Source of the DNA: Tenebrio molitor
Taxonomy: Eukaryota; Arthropoda; Insecta; Coleoptera; Tenebrionidae
Assembly (NCBI RefSeq): GCF_963966145.1
Contig: NC_091054.1
Coordinates: 17,360,001-17,424,000, forward strand
DNA length: 64,000 nt
Direction: 5' to 3'
A model generated the notes under the pieces. That model was not told the DNA's origin and did not search any database. It saw only the letters and a program-made list of their open reading frames with translations. This document shows positions 44,359 to 54,549 of the stretch, piece after piece (the stretch's first letter is position 1; each line of letters begins with the position of its first letter). A program made the translations under genes and the position numbers.

Positions 44359-45210
44359 TTAGATAAAATGGATGAAAAACAATATATGCGGAGCACTAGT
44401 CGAAGACGTATTCATTTAAGAAATCGGGCTAGGACTTTGTCTCTGGAGTGGTTTTGCTAGCTGACTGCTGAAGGCGAAATTGAAGTAATTAGTTATTATT
44501 ATTATACAGGGTTAGTCAGAAGTATGGAATGGGTGGTTTATTTCCGTAAATATGAACTTTATAACAAAATGTCTTTAACAAAAGTTTTTTTACTAATTAT
44601 TCTCCATTTCTTAGCCTACTCGTGGTTTTTGTGTGTCAACGCATTTCCATGAAAACGTAATTTTTTTTTTCTTTTTTAAGTGACAACCAAGTAACTTTTT
44701 TGCTGATTTTTATTCCTCCTTTTTATTTTTAAATGATTTGATTTTTTTCCCTTTACTTTACTTTATGTACTCAAATAAAACTTAACTCAAATTAAATGTT
44801 CAAACTGAAGACACCCTGTAGCTTGACAATAACCTAATCTATCACAAAAATTACGCAACGAATTTTGGAGTCAGTTAGGTGGTATTTCTTCAATTTCATG
44901 CCTGGTAATGATAATCCAAATTGCCTAAAGCACATTTTATTTTCAGGTGAAACCACGTTTTGTCTAAATGGGTTTGTAAACAGACGCAACTCTCGCTACT
45001 GGTCCAGTGAAAGTCCTCATTGATGATAGAACCAGCAGCGGCCCTAGCACTTAATCAGGGTGGAGTGAGATTGTCTTTTGCAACCTCGAATCAATTATAA
45101 TTTAGTTTCTGGTAATAAAATACAAAAATTTTCAAAAATCGGATTTTGGCCCCCCTTGCCACCTGGCGTCTAGAGCGGCTGCTCATCTCGCTCTAGCCCA
45201 GGGCCGCCAC
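44359..45210. other. Possible small TA-type element at 44507-44818; otherwise unassigned
   Basis: CAGGGTTAGTC (44507) and the complement of the right end CAGGGTGTCTTC (ending 44818) are flanked by TA, but the inverted match is short. The interior is AT-rich and non-coding. 44819-45210 shows nothing I recognise. Confidence 0.4.
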
Positions 45211-45660
45211 TGGATTGAACACCATACCTACACAGCATCCACAAAAACTTAATGTCTGGGCTGGTATCATTGAGCACCACACGATATGTCCATATTTTAT
45301 ACATGGAAATTTGACAGCAGATAGATTCCTAAACCTATTGCATGATTACATTGTACTTGACATTGCACATTTATTTCCGGAAGAAGATCGACAAACCGCA
45401 ATGTTTGGTTTCACCAAGACGGTGCTCCACAACATTATGGAGTTGATGTTCGCCTGTTTCTGAATAACATCTTTCCAGGTCGTTGGATAGAATGTCGGGG
45501 ATCTATTGAATGGCCTGCCAGGTCGCCTGATTTGAGTCCCATAGACTTTTTCTTCTGGGGTCATTCAAAAAATAAAATTTACAAAGAGAAACCACAAACT
45601 CTGCAACCTAGAAGCCAGAATCAGGCATGAAATTGAAGCAATACCACTAACATATTTTGG
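45211..45660 (+). pseudogene. DDE_3-type transposase fragment
   Basis: Plus strand: QKLNVWAGIIEHHTICPYFI, GNLTADRFLNLLHDYI, then after a one-base shift QDGAPQHYGVDVRLFLNN and FPGRWIGCRGSIEWPARSPD, LSPIDFFFWG. These are the catalytic Asp regions of insect Tc1/mariner-like transposases (QDGAP.H and SPDL.P.DFFLWG). The N-terminal DNA-binding half is missing. It runs directly into the MULE remnant, with no element ends visible. Confidence 0.7.
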
Positions 45661-45739
45661 CAACTTTTTAGTGCATATTGCATGCATATATTCGGCATTT
45701 TTTAGTGCATATTTTCCAGTCTCTATATCACCATCTTCA

Positions 45740-46384
45740 AGATGCTGCACTGTCTTTCAAAATCCAAAATTTGGTACATGGATGGTACATTCAGCACCGT
45801 GCCCACTTTCTTCTGTCAGTTATTTACAGTTCACGTTCGAGTTTGCGAAATTGTTGTCGTAAGTTTCAATACATTTTTTATGACAGATTTCGAGAAAGCC
45901 ATTGTCAATGCAATAAAGAAGGTTTTTCCACAAGCAACTCACAAGGGTTGCTACTTTCATGTCGCTAAAAGTCTTTACCGAAAAGTAGCTTCTCTTGGTT
46001 TGAAGAGGAAATATCACTGTGATCCAGATTTTGCTTCAGCCTTAAAACAATTGTCGGCATTAACGTTCGTTCCGCAAGGTTTCGTTGCCAAAACATTTTG
46101 ACATTATGCTACAGCAAAAATATACCGGAGGAGACACACAATGCTTTAGAATATTTTGAACACACCTGGGTAGGTGATTCTAAAATCGGCAAGAGGTGTT
46201 AATCAATTTTTCCAATTTTGTTGTGGAATCTCTATAATCTTAAAAAAAAGACTTACCAATTACAAATAACGTAACAGAAGGCTGGCATAACAGCTTCAAA
46301 CCACAGCTCAACGCAGAAAAGCCGAAGGTTTGGGTCTTCATCAAGGCTTTACAGAACGAACAAAATATTAACGAATTAAAGGTA
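45740..46384 (+). pseudogene. Second MULE transposase fragment
   Basis: Plus strand: KSKIWYMDGTFSTVPTFFCQ and LFTVHV (first catalytic Asp), a deletion, then MTDFEKAIVNAIKKVFPQAT (second Asp), HKGCYFHVAKSLYRKVASLG, LKRKYHCDPDFASALKQLSA. In shifted frames it continues ALEYFEHTWVGDS and TEGWHNSFKPQLNAEKPKVW. Order and motifs fit FLYWCH-type MULE transposases as at 22763, but the two differ greatly in sequence. No FLYWCH finger or element ends are visible. Confidence 0.7.
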
Positions 46385-46891
46385 AACAAAGTCTTATCCA
46401 TAGATAAAATAATAGTTATTTATTGTATAAGTGTCTGATTAAGCATATAAAACACGAAAGAAAAAGGTAAACACGAGAGCGTTAGCTGGAGCTGTTTACG
46501 TTTTTCTTCAGTGTTTTAAGCTAATAAGACAACGAATGCAATACAAAATTTTATCCGCAACCAGGTACATACAAAGAATCACGTTTTTCCTTAATTTTTT
46601 TGGAAAATTTTTATTTGACATTTTCAAATGACGTTTGTCATTTTATCATGAATTAATATATTCCAGGAAGTCATGGAACGATTGCTATTTCTTTCCGATT
46701 GTTTTGTCGACCCCATTTGCAATTTGCAATCATTCATTTTTGAAAAATAGAAAATATTGGTAAGAATCAGAATATCCCAGCGGAAATACTTGCAGAAACT
46801 GAAAAAGCGACTTCAGAGTCATTACCGAGAAAATTGAAAGAAGCCTACGAAAATTTGCAAACTTTATTAATTGGAAAGAAAAAAAGGAGTG
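46385..46891. other. Unassigned
   Basis: A frame at 46770-46890 reads QNIPAEILAETEKATSESLP but is not recognised. It may be the tail of the MULE region. Confidence 0.35.
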
Positions 46892-46894
46892 TAA

Positions 46895-47151
46895 GTGCTT
46901 ATTCACAATGGACATAAGCTTGACATAAGGCATAAGAAATTCATGATACATGCAGTGGATATACCATTAACTTTTACGTAACTTGTGAGAAGTGACCTCA
47001 GTGAACATTATTGTTGTGTACAAAAAGGCATGAAGAACCATATTCGAGTTATATGGACACATAAATTATTTTCCAATTGCCCAAATTTACAAATTATTCT
47101 TAGGCATCTCTTATGTATTTCTTATGTCTTAAGTCCATTGTGAATAAGCAC
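46895..47151. mobile_element. MITE with 3-bp TAA duplication (PIF/Harbinger-like)
   Basis: GTGCTTATTCACAATGGAC at the left and its complement at the right, flanked by TAA (46892-46894 and 47152-47154). A 3-bp TWA duplication is typical of PIF/Harbinger. Direct ATAAG words repeat just inside both ends. Non-coding. Confidence 0.75.
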
Positions 47152-47154
47152 TAA

Positions 47155-48490
47155 CATCAGTGATAACCGAAGAGCTCCTATCGGCGTAATTCTTCAATGT
47201 CAGTAAAAAGTATGTACCTTCATCGTCGTAGACAAATGTCTCTATGTTAAAGGCAACTTTGAAAGTCCACCGAAACTTATGGGGAGACTACAGTTCATCT
47301 ACTACTGCAGTTAATCTGTCTTCGCCAATGAAACAAAAAAAAATACCGATAATATTTTCTTTTTTAAAAGGAAACAACGCCAATGTTTTGTCTGTTAATG
47401 TGAATATTAATGTAAATCTTAAGTAGATCTAAATAAAGTTATTCTGACTTTACAAGACACTAGTGTCTTATAATATACGACATTAGTGTTGTATTAATCC
47501 CATAAGAAGAACTGGCACTATAAAACCACGACGGCCGTAGGCCGGAGTTGATTTTTTCGTGCCCATTTTTCGAGTCTAACTGTGAAGCAATTATGTAGCT
47601 TGAGTTGCAAATAAATATTTTTCCTGACTAAATGAAACCTCGAGTGTAATTCGGTGAGACAATTTAATGAATGAGCAATACAAATTTAATTTTTTTATTT
47701 GGTATTAAAGGTATTAGATGCATAGCAACTAAAGGTATAAGTTACTTGTGTTTTTGCCGGATAAAAGTTAGGGCAAACTCTTATCCGCTGTCAAAGTGAC
47801 AAAATCACAGCGCCTTATGAGATTTCTTATACATGAATTAAATTGTTGATATTATTCTACTTCGACAAATATTTTCTCGATAAAATGTTTTCGATCGTAC
47901 AATTTTCGAAGACAATTCCGACACCCGTAGCAGACATTATGACAAAGTCGCTGACAAAGATACGCCTGAAGATTTTATGTGCGAAAATTGGACTTATGTG
48001 AAATAGAAAGGACTATAGACAGTGAATAGTATGTTTATTTTTTTCAACTATCATTAACAAGGGAAAGTCTTAAAATAATATGTTAAATTGAAGTTGAACT
48101 TTTGAGTTGACTTACAAACCCATAGATGGCACAACAAAAGAAAAATCAAGATAGCCGAGAGCTGCGTCTCTTGATAACCCTCCGTAGTTTTTGAGCTTGT
48201 TGGTCTTACTAGAAATGTAATCTGTTTTCTCGACAAAAATTAAAGAGTGATTCATAAAATCCACGAAAGACTGTTTCATTGAGAGACAAACCTCAATATG
48301 GATGAGTACACGAAACTGAAACATCGTAATTTTCTTCCCACATTTCTACAAATTTTTTCAAAACGAATTATTTTATTTAAGTCGTTTCTATAACAAGATA
48401 TCAACATGTAAGCCGACTTTATATTTATTGACAGTGAAGGAAATTTTACTTGTTCATTTTATAATTACAAATTTTCGGTTGCACACAAAA
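47155..48490. other. Intergenic; repeat at 48303-48390
   Basis: Apart from the block shared with 40667-40757, nothing is recognised. The frame near 47220-47290 (CLYVKGNFESPPKLMGRLQ) is not identified. Confidence 0.4.
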
Positions 48491-48620
48491 TGTTGTGTAC
48501 ACCTTGGCTACGAAATCCTTTGACGATCTCGAGATTGTCTTGCCTCGGCTGCAAACCACCTCGGCGACAATTTTTCTCTCGGGTCGTCAAAGTACGATTG
48601 CGCACCCTTGATATACAAAC
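48491..48620. repeat. Bulged hairpin element, copy f
   Basis: Starts TGTTGTGTACACC. CTTTGACGA (48518) pairs with TCGTCAAAG (ending 48592), GATTGTC with GGCGACAAT (one mismatch), and GG with CC, separated by CTCG bulges. It lies directly beside the polymerase B remnant. Confidence 0.6.
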
Positions 48621-48621
48621 A

Positions 48622-49112
48622 ACTTTTTTTTATTTTACAATCAACTTTACTTGTATAAGGGCCGGTTTCACCAACGTGAGTTAAATTTAACTACAGATTA
48701 AAATATACGAAAACATTGTTACAACAATAGGTAACTAAGGTAACGAAGCATTTTAACCTACAGTTAATTTTAACTGGCGTTGGTGAAACCGGTCCTTAGT
48801 CTTTGGACCTGTTGATACCCAATCAATAGTCCATACATTCTTATCTAATTCATCGGTCCAATCTCCCAATAAACATCCTGTTTTGACAGTACTTTTACCA
48901 TCGTCTTTATACGAGCATACAATGCTATCTATGTCCTTCATCGATCCAATCTCCCAATAAACATCCTGTTTGTTTTGACACTATTTTTACCATTATCTAT
49001 ATATGTATAGAATGCTATCTGTGTCATAATAAACCACAGTTTTTCCTAATATGTCTAACATTCTGTCTGGCATTTGCAGTTGTAAAAGCAGCTGTGTAGA
49101 ACAAACTGATTT
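48622..49112 (-). pseudogene. Polinton-type DNA polymerase B, second fragment
   Basis: Minus strand from 49112: YTAAFTTANARQNV-like sequence (with TAA read as Thr-Ala-Ala), then after a shift QMPDRMLDILGKTVVYYDTD and SILY (motif C, YxDTDS). A partial tandem duplication of about 110 bp then repeats the DTDS-to-LGD segment: DIDSIVCSYKDDGKSTVKTG, CLLGDWTDELDKN, STGPK. The MITE at 48656-48798 interrupts after GPK, and TSKVDCKIK follows beyond it. Frames are broken in several places. Strongly similar to the fragment at 41748, so both derive from one family. Confidence 0.75.
48656..48798. mobile_element. MITE with GGGCCGGTTTCACC ends
   Basis: TAAGGGCCGGTTTCACCAAC at the left and the complement TAAGGACCGGTTTCACCAAC at the right form a 143-bp hairpin with further pairing (AGTTAAATTTAACT, AGTTAATTTTAACT). 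It interrupts the polymerase B frame after GPK, and the frame can be followed on the other side. Confidence 0.7.
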
Positions 49113-49120
49113 TCATCTAG

Positions 49121-49770
49121 TTACCTTTGCATTACCCTTGTAAAAATACGAAATGCCGCTCTACGAAAAAATCGTTATTTTAAGGCAATAGCTTTACATT
49201 TTAATCGTTTGTTAATTTCAATTCAATAAATCGTAATAATTGTCAGTAACTACATAGTTACTTGAAAAAGAGCAGACCGGTCCAGGAAAATTTACATGTG
49301 AGAAAATTACAAAGCCAACTAATTTTTATAACCTCGTTTTTTTAATTTTTTATGCAAAAACTACTATTTGAAACTATTCAATAATAAAAATGCGAATCAG
49401 ACTGAAACAAAAGGGGTTTGCTAAAAAAAGAAAGGATTCCATTGCCGAAAGAGTCACCGCCCTAGAGTCAGATTAAATAGAAAGGTATGTACAAAATTGA
49501 TGTTTTCTTAGTTTTTTGGGAATTTCTCGAAAATGAAAGAAGCAAGGTAAAAATTTTATTTTTTAGTAATACGGTATTGTTTCTTTTCGTCATAGATACA
49601 CATTATGAAAAACAACTTAAGATATTTCTAATTTTTTCGTCCTCCCCATTGTTTACAACAAACTCATGAGAACGAAACTATAGTAACCATAAATTCACGC
49701 AATTTTCCTTGCAAAATATTTTTAAGAAAGTTTTAACTTTTAAGTATAGACACTAAAAAATAAGATATTG
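49121..49770. other. Intergenic, nothing recognised
   Basis: AT-rich, no supported feature. Confidence 0.45.
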
Positions 49771-49856
49771 TATGCACCACGGGAGATATTCATGTTTTTC
49801 CCCTCGGTTGACTTATAAACCTCGGGCCAGTTATGTTCATATCTCCCTTAATGGAA
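49771..49856. repeat. Bulged hairpin element, copy g
   Basis: ATTGTATGCACC start as in copies a and d. GGGAGATAT (49781) pairs with ATATCTCCC (ending 49847); inner CCTCGG-type bulges are present. The shortest member. Confidence 0.5.
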
Positions 49857-50151
49857 TTAAGAATTACATTGAAGAGAGGAATCCAATGGTGCAAGATCCA
49901 TTGCGATATGTCGCTTAATAAGGAAGCTATAGCAGTTTAAATTTTTTTCTGAGGCGAATAAAAGGAAATCTCAAAATTAACTTTTTTAACGTCCGTCAAA
50001 AAAAGTTTTTTCATTCTTTGCGTTCATAATATATGTGATTTTTAAATCGGTCCAGAAGCGTTAAAAAAAAGTTCCATAGCGGTTCATTTTTGCACTCATT
50101 TGCTTTAAAAAAGTGCCCTAGCGTGTCATTTTTTAACGCAATTATAAAATT
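49857..50151. other. Intergenic, nothing recognised
   Basis: No supported feature. Confidence 0.4.
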
Positions 50152-50858
50152 TTTCAATTTTGCCGGAGTACATACACTATTATCCACATTACTATCAAAT
50201 AATAGTGCAGTGCTAATCAGCATAATTACCGGCGTCGCGCCTCCACATTTTGACTTTGTTGTGTTTTATTATGTTCTGTGTCAATGTTAAGGAACTTCCT
50301 TACGATGTGACATGAGTATAATAATATACCTTTTTGGATTTCAACTACCAATGTGTTACCTAAATCCAGAATTTTTAAATTTTTAAAAAGAGATTGCGGT
50401 ACTATTCCCGTTGCTGAAATTACAACAGGTAAAATCGAAATTTTTTCTAAACACCAAAGATTTCTCATAGCAACGGAGAGCTCTAAATATTTATTAATTT
50501 TTGGGTTATATGTCTGTGTTATATTATGTGAATTTGGAGTAGCTATATCTAAAAGATATGCTTGCTTTTGTTGTTTATTTAAGATAATAATGTCTGGTCT
50601 GTTATGCTTAATATGAATGTCAGTTAAAACTGTTCTATCAAAATATAATTTGTAATTATCATTTTCCAAACAATTTTCTGGTGTATAACTATAATGTGGT
50701 TGTGTATTCTTTAATAAATTGAATTTAGCTAAATTCATGACGTTTCTTATATTCACTTTAAGCCAAAACGGTGCAAGAAGAAATGATGTGTTCAATTGTT
50801 TCCCGTTCAGTTCCGCAAATCCTACATTTATCAATTATCGATTGTATACCGCATATGA
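50152..50858 (-). pseudogene. RLE-type non-LTR retrotransposon tail, copy B
   Basis: A 202-codon minus-strand frame (50834-50226) encodes the C-terminus of the same family as copies C and D: NCLENDNYKLYFDRTVLTDI, HIKHNRPDIIILNKQQKQAY, LLDIATPNSHN (restriction-like endonuclease core, RPD...D), and VVISATGIVPQSLFKNLKIL. The end of the zinc-knuckle region lies just upstream in another frame. The 5' side stops at 50858, exactly where hairpin copy h begins. The 3' UTR is shortened relative to copies C and D. Confidence 0.8.
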
Positions 50859-50975
50859 GTTCGTATGTAAACTGGGCTTTTTTCGGCATGAAATGGGCCA
50901 GTTTAAAACGTGAGTGAAACGAGCGTTTTAAAGGCCCACGAGTTCACAGTGTCGAAAAAAATTGTTATATAATCT
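50859..50975. repeat. Bulged hairpin element, copy h
   Basis: GGGCC (50895) with GGCCC (ending 50937) and TTTAAAACG with CGTTTTAAA, around a loop TGAGTGAAACGAG. Outer CTTTTTTCG and CGAAAAAAA also pair. Same core as copy k at 52356-52479. Confidence 0.6.
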
Positions 50976-51007
50976 TACGGACACCAGTAGTTATTTGGAT
51001 TACTAGT

Positions 51008-51112
51008 CCAAAAAATGATATTTTGCGAGTATGAGTGGTATTGCGTAGCCAAGGCGCCTAGCCGCGGCGAAGCAACACGAACTCTCGCAAAACATTTTCT
51101 GGACGTGTACTC
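51008..51112. repeat. Bulged hairpin element, copy i
   Basis: CCA-AAAATG pairs with CATTTT-TGG, TTTGCGAG with CTCGCAAA, and GTATTGC with GCAA-AC, leaving GAG- and CGAA-type bulges. Related to copy b at 10419. Confidence 0.55.
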
Positions 51113-51129
51113 CACAAAATTTTTCATGC

Positions 51130-51735
51130 CGAAAAATTTAAATCATTTTTAAAAAGACAAATTCCCTTATGTTATGAAAACAGTTGATATTGACCAACAA
51201 TGTGCCGAATATCGCAAAAAAATTTAGTCATGGTAAGAAAATGCGTCTTCCGCCGACAAAAATCTCCCTTCTGGTGAAAGACAACGTTGAGAAGACTTTT
51301 GTTTTTGTTGGTCACACAAATTAATGAACAAAATGAAAATTATTTTGACGGTTTCCGAAATGGATTTAAAAAATCGTTTTAGAAACAACTTCAGCAGTGA
51401 TATGGACTACAGTGTGAAAACAATTTGGAATACAACAGGTAAATTGTTGCAGGAAAATTTCCGCAATGAATATAAACTAACCTTTAATCCGTTTTGTGAT
51501 GTTGTTCCGAATGTTTGTTTGAATTGTTCAATCGGGAATTTGTCTAGACAAATATAACTCGACTTCTCATTTTTTTTCGGCAAATTTTGATTTTATTAGT
51601 CTCAAAGTTTGTTGCCTTAGGTAAAACAACTCGACCCTAATGGGTCTCATGGTTATTGCCAAGCAACAAACTTTTCGTCATAAAATCAAAATTTTCCGAA
51701 AAAACAGGAAGTCTTGTGATATTGTTTCTGAAAAA
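51130..51735. other. Intergenic, nothing recognised
   Basis: Short open frame at 51324-51557 without recognisable domain. Confidence 0.4.
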
Positions 51736-51740
51736 AAAAT

Positions 51741-51808
51741 TGTTTTACAGTCGGAATCGAACCAGCGACCCTCACGTCCCTGAGCCGAAACGGACTCCGT
51801 TAGGGCAT
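51741..51808 (-). other. tRNA-like sequence, probably a SINE head or pseudo-tRNA
   Basis: On the minus strand GCCCTAACGGAGTCCGTTTC is followed by GGCTCAGGGACGTGAGGG and GCTGGTTCGATTCC, so A- and B-box-like strings are at tRNA spacing. The T-arm pairs in four of five positions, but the acceptor stem does not close. I would not call a functional tRNA. Confidence 0.4.
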
Positions 51809-51809
51809 A

Positions 51810-52069
51810 TTCTATATTAATTAATTCAACCAAAGTAACTTCTATCTCAAACTTTGTTGACATTTAAGAATCAATGCTGCCTGCCCATTCTTTTGTAAGT
51901 ACTAGGCCGGGAATTTAACGTTCCCGGCGGATTGTGAATCATGCAAAACCGTCGATAACGGCCGGCGGCATGAAAAAAAAATGTTTCATGCAACTCGTTA
52001 GTAAAGTATCTTTTTTTTTACTCGGTGGATCTGCCCACTCGCTTCGCTTGAGCGGCAAATTTTCCTACT
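51810..52069. repeat. Short palindromic segments
   Basis: CCGGGAATTTAACGTTCCCGG (51904), GGCATGAAAAAAAAATGTTTCATGC and TACTCGG...CTACTCGTA style pairs show the same taste for palindromes with CTCG strings, but no clear boundaries. Confidence 0.4.
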
Positions 52070-52137
52070 CGTAAAAAAAGTATTAAGGACTTTATTATTT
52101 GTTGCATAATAGTTATTTATGTAACCATAATATAGTT

Positions 52138-52339
52138 GACTCAAGTTGCAAAAAACCACTTGCCATTTGCAACAGCATTTTTTTCATATTTTTGAACCAA
52201 ATAAAGGCACAAAGCGACCAAAAAATCATAGTTTGGATTGAATATTTTCCATATAAGTACAATTTTAAAGTAATTTCAATTGACTGATGCCATAAAAGTG
52301 CTGTTGCAAATGCAAAGTGGTTTTTTGCAACTTGAGTCA
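52138..52339. mobile_element. Foldback MITE, family A copy 2
   Basis: GACTCAAGTTGCAAAAAACC at the left pairs with its complement at the right, and CATTTGCAACAGCA pairs inside. The loop is closely similar to that of 1932-2144, but the outer arm sequence differs while staying self-complementary. Confidence 0.7.
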
Positions 52340-52355
52340 GCTTTAGTTATTTATT

Positions 52356-52479
52356 TAACGAGTTCATGTGTAAATTGGGCTTTTTTTGGCATGAGTGGCC
52401 CAGCTTAAAACGCGAGTGAAACGAGCGTTTTAAAGACCCACGAGTGCCAAAAAAGCCCAATTTACACTTGAACTCGTTA
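52356..52479. repeat. Bulged hairpin element, copy k
   Basis: TAACGAGTTCA pairs with TGAACTCGTTA, GTGTAAATTGGGCTTTTTTT-GGCA with TGCC-AAAAAAGCCCAATTTACAC, and TAAAACGC with GCGTTTTA, with GAG bulges. The stem is over 50 bp in total. Same inner core as copy h. Confidence 0.7.
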
Positions 52480-52531
52480 AATGAATAACTATTATTCAAC
52501 AAATAATAAAGTCCTTAATACTTTTTTTACG

Positions 52532-53200
52532 AGTACGGGCTCGTCGAACAAAAAAACGTTGTATTCAACTCGTTCGTGTGTAAATTGGGCTCTTTTTGGC
52601 ACTCGGCGGTGGTGTCGAGTGACATATTCAAGATATTATCTCCGGTGTTGTAAAGAGCGATCAAATTAATTTGTAATCAAGTTATCCATGAATCCGAAAT
52701 CGTATGTCGTTATTTGATTACGCAAGTTTTACTGGTCGACTACAGCTTATGCGGTTTACAGCAATGTGGTAATCGTCTTTCTTGGTATGTAGCTGAGATG
52801 TGAATTTTGTTATTTTTTTCATCTTCCACGCAATGCATTTTATCTACGATCGTGTAAAAAGTAGGGACTTTTTTCATCGAAAATCGTTGTCAAAGTTGCT
52901 GTTTAGTGAACTGACTGAACTGTACAATAAAATTTTTATTTTACCGAACTGTCAGAATAAAATATGTAATACAATTTGTTGAAAATGTTTCCAAATTATA
53001 TTACCCTAAAAACATTGTTATGTATGTATTATTATTATTATATGAATAATCCACATCGATACTATATTGCAATTGTTCCAACGGTAGCAGACCGTTCGGT
53101 GTAGGAGGTACAATGATGGCATCTTGAATCTTGGCGGGACTGGCTGTGTCTTGCAAATTTTCATTTGAAAATATCAATTTCATTTTTTTCGAATTCTTGT
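52532..53200. other. Intergenic, nothing recognised
   Basis: CGTTCGTGTGTAAATTGGGC (52580) is a partial repeat of hairpin k. Otherwise no supported feature. Confidence 0.4.
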
Positions 53201-53585
53201 ATCGGTTGCCTTCCAGAAGAGCATGGAGAACACTAAGAATACGTTTTCCGTAACACTTTTAGACGCACACCGCTGCTTGAACATGTTAAACACTAATTCA
53301 TATTTCTGACGTGAATTCTGAGGAACCAAACCTACAACTGCCTTTTTCTGCAATGTTTGCTATCTCTGGAGGAGTGCTCAGCAATTCGTTTGCTTCGTTA
53401 TCACCACTATTATCACACATTTTACCTTTATTTTTCAAAAATGGTAACGCCGACTGAAAATTGTTTTTCTTCAAACGTCCGTAAAATACACTCACCGGCA
53501 CAAAAAACGACTCACTTTGAATTTTATTAATATAATTAATAGTGGAGTAAAATCGGACTGAAATTATGACTTTTAGTGATTCCAA
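53200..53585 (-). pseudogene. Unidentified coding remnant, possibly Crypton-like
   Basis: The minus-strand frame reads NSGDNEANELLSTPPEIANI-AEK and, after a one-base shift, VGLVPQNSRQKYELVFNMFK then SVTENVFLVFSM. The pattern (PPEI..IAEK..LVP..SR.KYE..F..F..., then SV.EN.FLVF) resembles the N-terminal region of insect Crypton-like tyrosine-recombinase proteins as I remember them. No catalytic residues are present. Weak assignment. Confidence 0.35.
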
Positions 53586-54549
53586 GGTATAACTAAATGA
53601 GACCTATACTATCTTGTAGAGGACATTTTGGGGCATAAGAAATGGCCATCTACAACTTTTTTTAATAGGACCGAACTTTGAAAACGGCCTTTATACGTAG
53701 TTGAGGTGTAGTCCGAAAAACTGCGTTTCTCGTAACATTTAACGCTGTGTTAATTCAACCACTGAAGCTATAATTATGATTTTCTGTATATTTGTAGCAA
53801 AAAGTACAGCGCTTGCAATAGTGGATCGGAAATTTCGCAAATATCGATAGTTTGGAAAAAAATAATTAATAAATTTAGATTAATCAAAAATGCGCATCGT
53901 AAACGTCACTCTGCTGGGACCTATGTGAAATGTTGAAAATTTCGATACACATGCAGCGAGTCAAATGTAACTAAGATATTGTAAAAGTTTTTAAAAAAAG
54001 AATTAAGTCAGTAGCCCGTATACTTTTTGAGAAAATAATTTTTTTATTCGACGAGCAAACGCGCCGGGCGGCTCCTGACAGGCAGATATAACCCGGCACG
54101 CCTATTTAGCCGTCTATCGATGTAGGGATTGTAGCAGTCTAAAAACAATAATTGTAAAATTTTGAGTAGGTAAATTTTTTGTATTTTTGCTAAAATTTAC
54201 CTACTTTAAATGCTTTCTTCTTCGTCATATTCATCCTCATATAAACAAGAAACATTGTTCTGACATTTTTTGTAAGAACAATCACTCCAGGATCTTAAGC
54301 CTTCCTTGATGCACATACATTTATTGTTATTTTTTTTTTAATTTAAGAAGGATAGATAAGCAATACCATTACAAAAAAAAAGCAAAATATTATTTCTCGT
54401 CGATTCTCCTGTTCCTATAAAAAATGTTAGAAAAATGTCTTCAAAGTCAATCAATATCAAAAAATATTATTTTTCCACTACTAGTCTCAGAAGGCTTCAT
54501 TATTGACTCTCGAACCGACCCCAGAAGTAGAATTTCTCTCCCAAGGTTA
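53586..54549. other. Unassigned, with a small cysteine-rich minus-strand frame at 54206-54330
   Basis: The frame ends CMCIKEGLRSWSDCSYKKCQ followed by an acidic tail and stop, like the C-terminus of some transposon-encoded or CXC-domain proteins. Not identified. ACTCACCGGCACAAAAAACG at 53491 resembles a transposon end without a partner. Confidence 0.3.

Larger units (their letters stand above)
52070..52531. mobile_element. Large palindrome with nested MITE and hairpin
   Basis: The left arm CGTAAAAAAAGTATTAAGGA (52070 onward) and right arm (ending 52531) match over about 57 bp with few differences (CTTTATTATTTGTTG and ATAATAGTTATT). The MITE at 52138-52339 sits between the left arm and the inner hairpin k. 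Confidence 0.7.

Noticed and set aside
44507..44818. A confident Tc1-type element
   Set aside because: TA flanks and CAGGGT ends are present, but the inverted match is only about 8-9 bp and could be chance. Left as a possibility.
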